Shown here: in pieces, positions 61,821-64,000 of the stretch
Layout: every line of letters starts with the position of its first letter
How positions within the stretch are numbered: position 1 is the stretch's first letter
DNA from: an uncultured Alphaproteobacteria bacterium
GTDB taxonomy: Bacteria; Pseudomonadota; Alphaproteobacteria; Micavibrionales; Micavibrionaceae
DNA length: 64,000 bases
Assembly (NCBI GenBank): GCA_946481075.1
Contig: CAMLMC010000003.1
Coordinates: 62,001-126,000, forward strand
Reading direction: 5' to 3'
Program-made: the position numbers and the translations under genes
The notes under the pieces: generated by a model
What the model saw: the letters and a program-made list of their open reading frames with translations, nothing else
The model's database searches: none
Told to the model about the DNA's origin: nothing

Positions 61821-64000
61821 GTGTCAAACAACGAATATGGACCGGGCGCAGGATCTGCGCCCGCGTCTGACTCTCAACAACAGAATCAAACAGCAAGAGC
61901 GCATGAAGAGACCATCGACTCATGGCCGCTGGAAGCCGACCGCATGGCCATTCAGGACCCGCTCGTGGATGCCCTGCGCATTCTTGCGGGTTTCTACGGA
62001 AGGCGTACCAGTCCGGGGGCGCTGACCGCCGGTTTGCCGGTGCCGGCAAGTGGTATCACCCCGCAACTTTTCGTGCGTGCCGCGGAACGTACGGGTTTGC
62101 ACGCTCGTCTGGCCGACCGCACCATCGAGGCGCTCGCGATTGCACCGAACTTGCCGTGCATTCTGGTTCTTGAAGACAAACAGGCCTGCATTCTCTGGGA
62201 AGTACGCGAACCCGGGAAGACATCGAAGAAAGGTCAGCATAAGGCAAAGGCGGATGAAAAAGGCCGCAAAGTCCATCCTGAAACCGAATTCGTCGTACAA
62301 TTTCCGGAAACCGAAGATGAAAAACAGATTCTGAAATTATCGGATCTGAAAAAGATTTACACCAATTACGCCTTCTATGTACGTCCTGTCGCCCGCACAG
62401 ACGAACGCGCCGGCCCTGCCGAAATAGACACAGGCCGTGAATGGTTCTGGAGCGCCCTTTGGGAAAACAAATCGGTCTATAGCGAAGTTATTCTTGCGGC
62501 GGTGATGATCAATCTGTTCGCGATCGCATCCTCGCTATTCGTTATGAATGTTTATGACCGGGTGATACCCAATAACGCGTACGAAACCCTTTGGGTGCTC
62601 GCGATTGGCGTGCTTGTTGTGTATGTGTTTGATTTTATCCTGAAGAATATGCGTGCCCATTTTCTCGATTACGCGGGGAAAAAGGCGGATATCAAAATCT
62701 CTGCGCGCCTGTTCCAGCAAATGATGGGCATGACTATGGCCTCGCGTCCCGCAAGTGCGGGGGTGATGGCAAGCCACATGCGTGAATTCGAAGGTTTACG
62801 GGATTTCTTTACTTCGGCTACGATGACGACGCTGATCGATCTGCCGTTCATCTTCCTTTTCATCCTGCTGATTGCCATTGTCGGCGGACCGATTGCCTTT
62901 GTCCCGCTCGCGGCGGTACCGATCGTCGTCGGGATCGGCATGTTCATGCAAAAACCGCTGGAAAAAGTCACGAAGCAATCGATGATGGAAAGTGCGCTCA
63001 AAAACGCGCTTTTGTTTGAAACGATTTCCGGCCTTGAAACCATCAAGGCACAGGCGGCCGAAGGGCATACACAGCGCAGCTGGGAAGAACTCACGGAAAA
63101 GGCCGCCCGCACATCGGCCAAATCGAAACAGATCAACGCGCTGGCCCTGAACCTCGCCGTATTCGTGCAGCAGGTGGCAAGCGTCGCCGTCGTTGTCGTC
63201 GGTGTTTATCTTATTGCGCATGCCAAACTGTCCATGGGGGCGCTTGTTGCTTGCGTGATTCTGACGGGCCGCGCCATGGCACCGCTATCATCCGTTGCCG
63301 CTTTGCTGACGCGCCTTCACCAGTCGCGTGAAGGCCTGATCCAGTTGAACGATCTGATGCACCGTCCCGTTGAGCGTCCGGCCGGAAAACATTTTATTTC
63401 GATGAACGCACCGGCGGGCAAGGTGGAATTTCAGGATGTGCTTTTCCATTATCCGGGTCAAAGCGTCCCGGCCTTGAATCATGTTTCCTTCACGATAGAA
63501 CCGGGCGAACATGTCGGCGTCATCGGCGCGGTGGGGTCCGGTAAGACGACTTTGGAGCGTTTGTTGATCAACCTTTATCAACCCGATAGTGGCTCTGTAC
63601 AAATCGATGGCACAGATGTCCGTCAGATTGACCCCGGTGATTTGCGCCGAAATGTCGGCGCCGTGCAGCAAAGCCCGCAGCTTTTTTACGGCACCGTGCG
63701 CAGCAATATCACGATGGGCCATGAAACCGCGCCTGACCGTGCCGTGTTGCGCGCTGCCGAACTGGCGGGCGTAACCGATTTCTTGCGCGATTCACAGGCA
63801 GGCCTTGATACGCAGGTTGGCGAACGCGGCGAAGCCCTCTCGGGCGGACAGCGCCAGTCGGTCGCGATTGCCCGGGCGCTTTTATACGATCCGCCGATTC
63901 TGGTGCTGGATGAACCCACCGCATCGATGGATCCGGCTTCTGAATCACGTTTGCTGAAACGTCTGCAACACGTGACGGCGGGCCGCACGACTATTTTGAT
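61821..64000 (+). CDS. type I secretion ABC transporter, LapB/LssB type (3' end beyond window)
   Basis: Inner-membrane ATPase and permease for RTX adhesin export. From a GTG at 61821 with AAAGG upstream, 726 codons are open to the window end. An N-terminal C39-peptidase-like domain (about 45-180) lacks the catalytic Cys, as in LapB-type exporters. Membrane segments follow (about 215-510), then the ATPase with Walker A GAVGSGKT at 569-576, LSGGQ at 673-677 and Walker B ILVLDEPTAS. It belongs with the tolC gene just upstream and the adhesin gene; a membrane-fusion protein is expected just past the window. Confidence 0.93.
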   Translation, partial: MSNNEYGPGAGSAPASDSQQQNQTARAHEETIDSWPLEADRMAIQDPLVDALRILAGFYGRRTSPGALTAGLPVPASGITPQLFVRAAERTGLHARLADRTIEALAIAPNLPCILVLEDKQACILWEVREPGKTSKKGQHKAKADEKGRKVHPETEFVVQFPETEDEKQILKLSDLKKIYTNYAFYVRPVARTDERAGPAEIDTGREWFWSALWENKSVYSEVILAAVMINLFAIASSLFVMNVYDRVIPNNAYETLWVLAIGVLVVYVFDFILKNMRAHFLDYAGKKADIKISARLFQQMMGMTMASRPASAGVMASHMREFEGLRDFFTSATMTTLIDLPFIFLFILLIAIVGGPIAFVPLAAVPIVVGIGMFMQKPLEKVTKQSMMESALKNALLFETISGLETIKAQAAEGHTQRSWEELTEKAARTSAKSKQINALALNLAVFVQQVASVAVVVVGVYLIAHAKLSMGALVACVILTGRAMAPLSSVAALLTRLHQSREGLIQLNDLMHRPVERPAGKHFISMNAPAGKVEFQDVLFHYPGQSVPALNHVSFTIEPGEHVGVIGAVGSGKTTLERLLINLYQPDSGSVQIDGTDVRQIDPGDLRRNVGAVQQSPQLFYGTVRSNITMGHETAPDRAVLRAAELAGVTDFLRDSQAGLDTQVGERGEALSGGQRQSVAIARALLYDPPILVLDEPTASMDPASESRLLKRLQHVTAGRTTIL

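Overview
The window reads as a chromosome segment of an alphaproteobacterium. The phosphatidylserine genes psd-pss, the SerC type, the DUF1223 protein, the NDUFA9-like protein and the LssB/LapB-type secretion ATPase all fit that class. Moderate G+C, dense small operons with 1-8 base overlaps and large RTX proteins recall Micavibrio-like lineages, but that placement is inference and no rRNA is present. Coding density is very high and no gene-free stretch exceeds 300 bases.

Layout. 1-9179: a LOG-family gene fragment, psd-pss, two unknown genes, a YifB-type AAA protein, a secreted DUF1223 protein, an NDUFA9-like NAD(P)-binding protein, surA-rsmA and gmk. 9281-18356: an SDR, an ArsR regulator, two glycosyltransferases, an ABHD10-like hydrolase, tRNA-Ser(GGA), a Bcr/CflA transporter, a YdjM-like hydrolase, a tRNA-dihydrouridine synthase and ung. 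18442-27684: a nitronate monooxygenase, then a full NAD salvage set (nadD, NAD kinase, pncB, pncA and a very large glutamine-dependent nadE), followed by an isolated hisH-hisF pair. 27673-37014: a methyltransferase, a flavoprotein, a phospholipase D-VTT fusion with an EEP partner, a YbaL/Kef antiporter, a SIMPL protein and a MATE transporter. 37281-40016: a first RTX protein. 40048-48826: an RsmC-like methyltransferase, a HAD phosphatase, a single-ring ClpA-like ATPase, and serine/vitamin B6 genes (serB, pdxJ, serC, serA) with small unknown genes. 48929-52239: a small gene group including a CsbD protein and TspO, then an aldehyde dehydrogenase.

52402-64000 is a type I secretion adhesin locus. 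It holds a 2586-residue repeat protein with nine DETNL modules and a C-terminal RTX secretion region, a TolC-family outer membrane protein and a LapB/LssB-type ABC transporter cut by the window end. The three gene products would together export the adhesin. Candidate LapG-like cleavage motifs in its N-terminal linker suggest regulated surface retention. The RTX protein at 37281 shares a DUF4114-type module with the giant protein and may use the same exporter.

The most unusual observations are the adhesin locus and its shared module, the oversized NAD synthetase inside a complete salvage cluster, the hisHF pair that resembles the gammaproteobacterial type, and the stand-alone ClpA-like ring ATPase.
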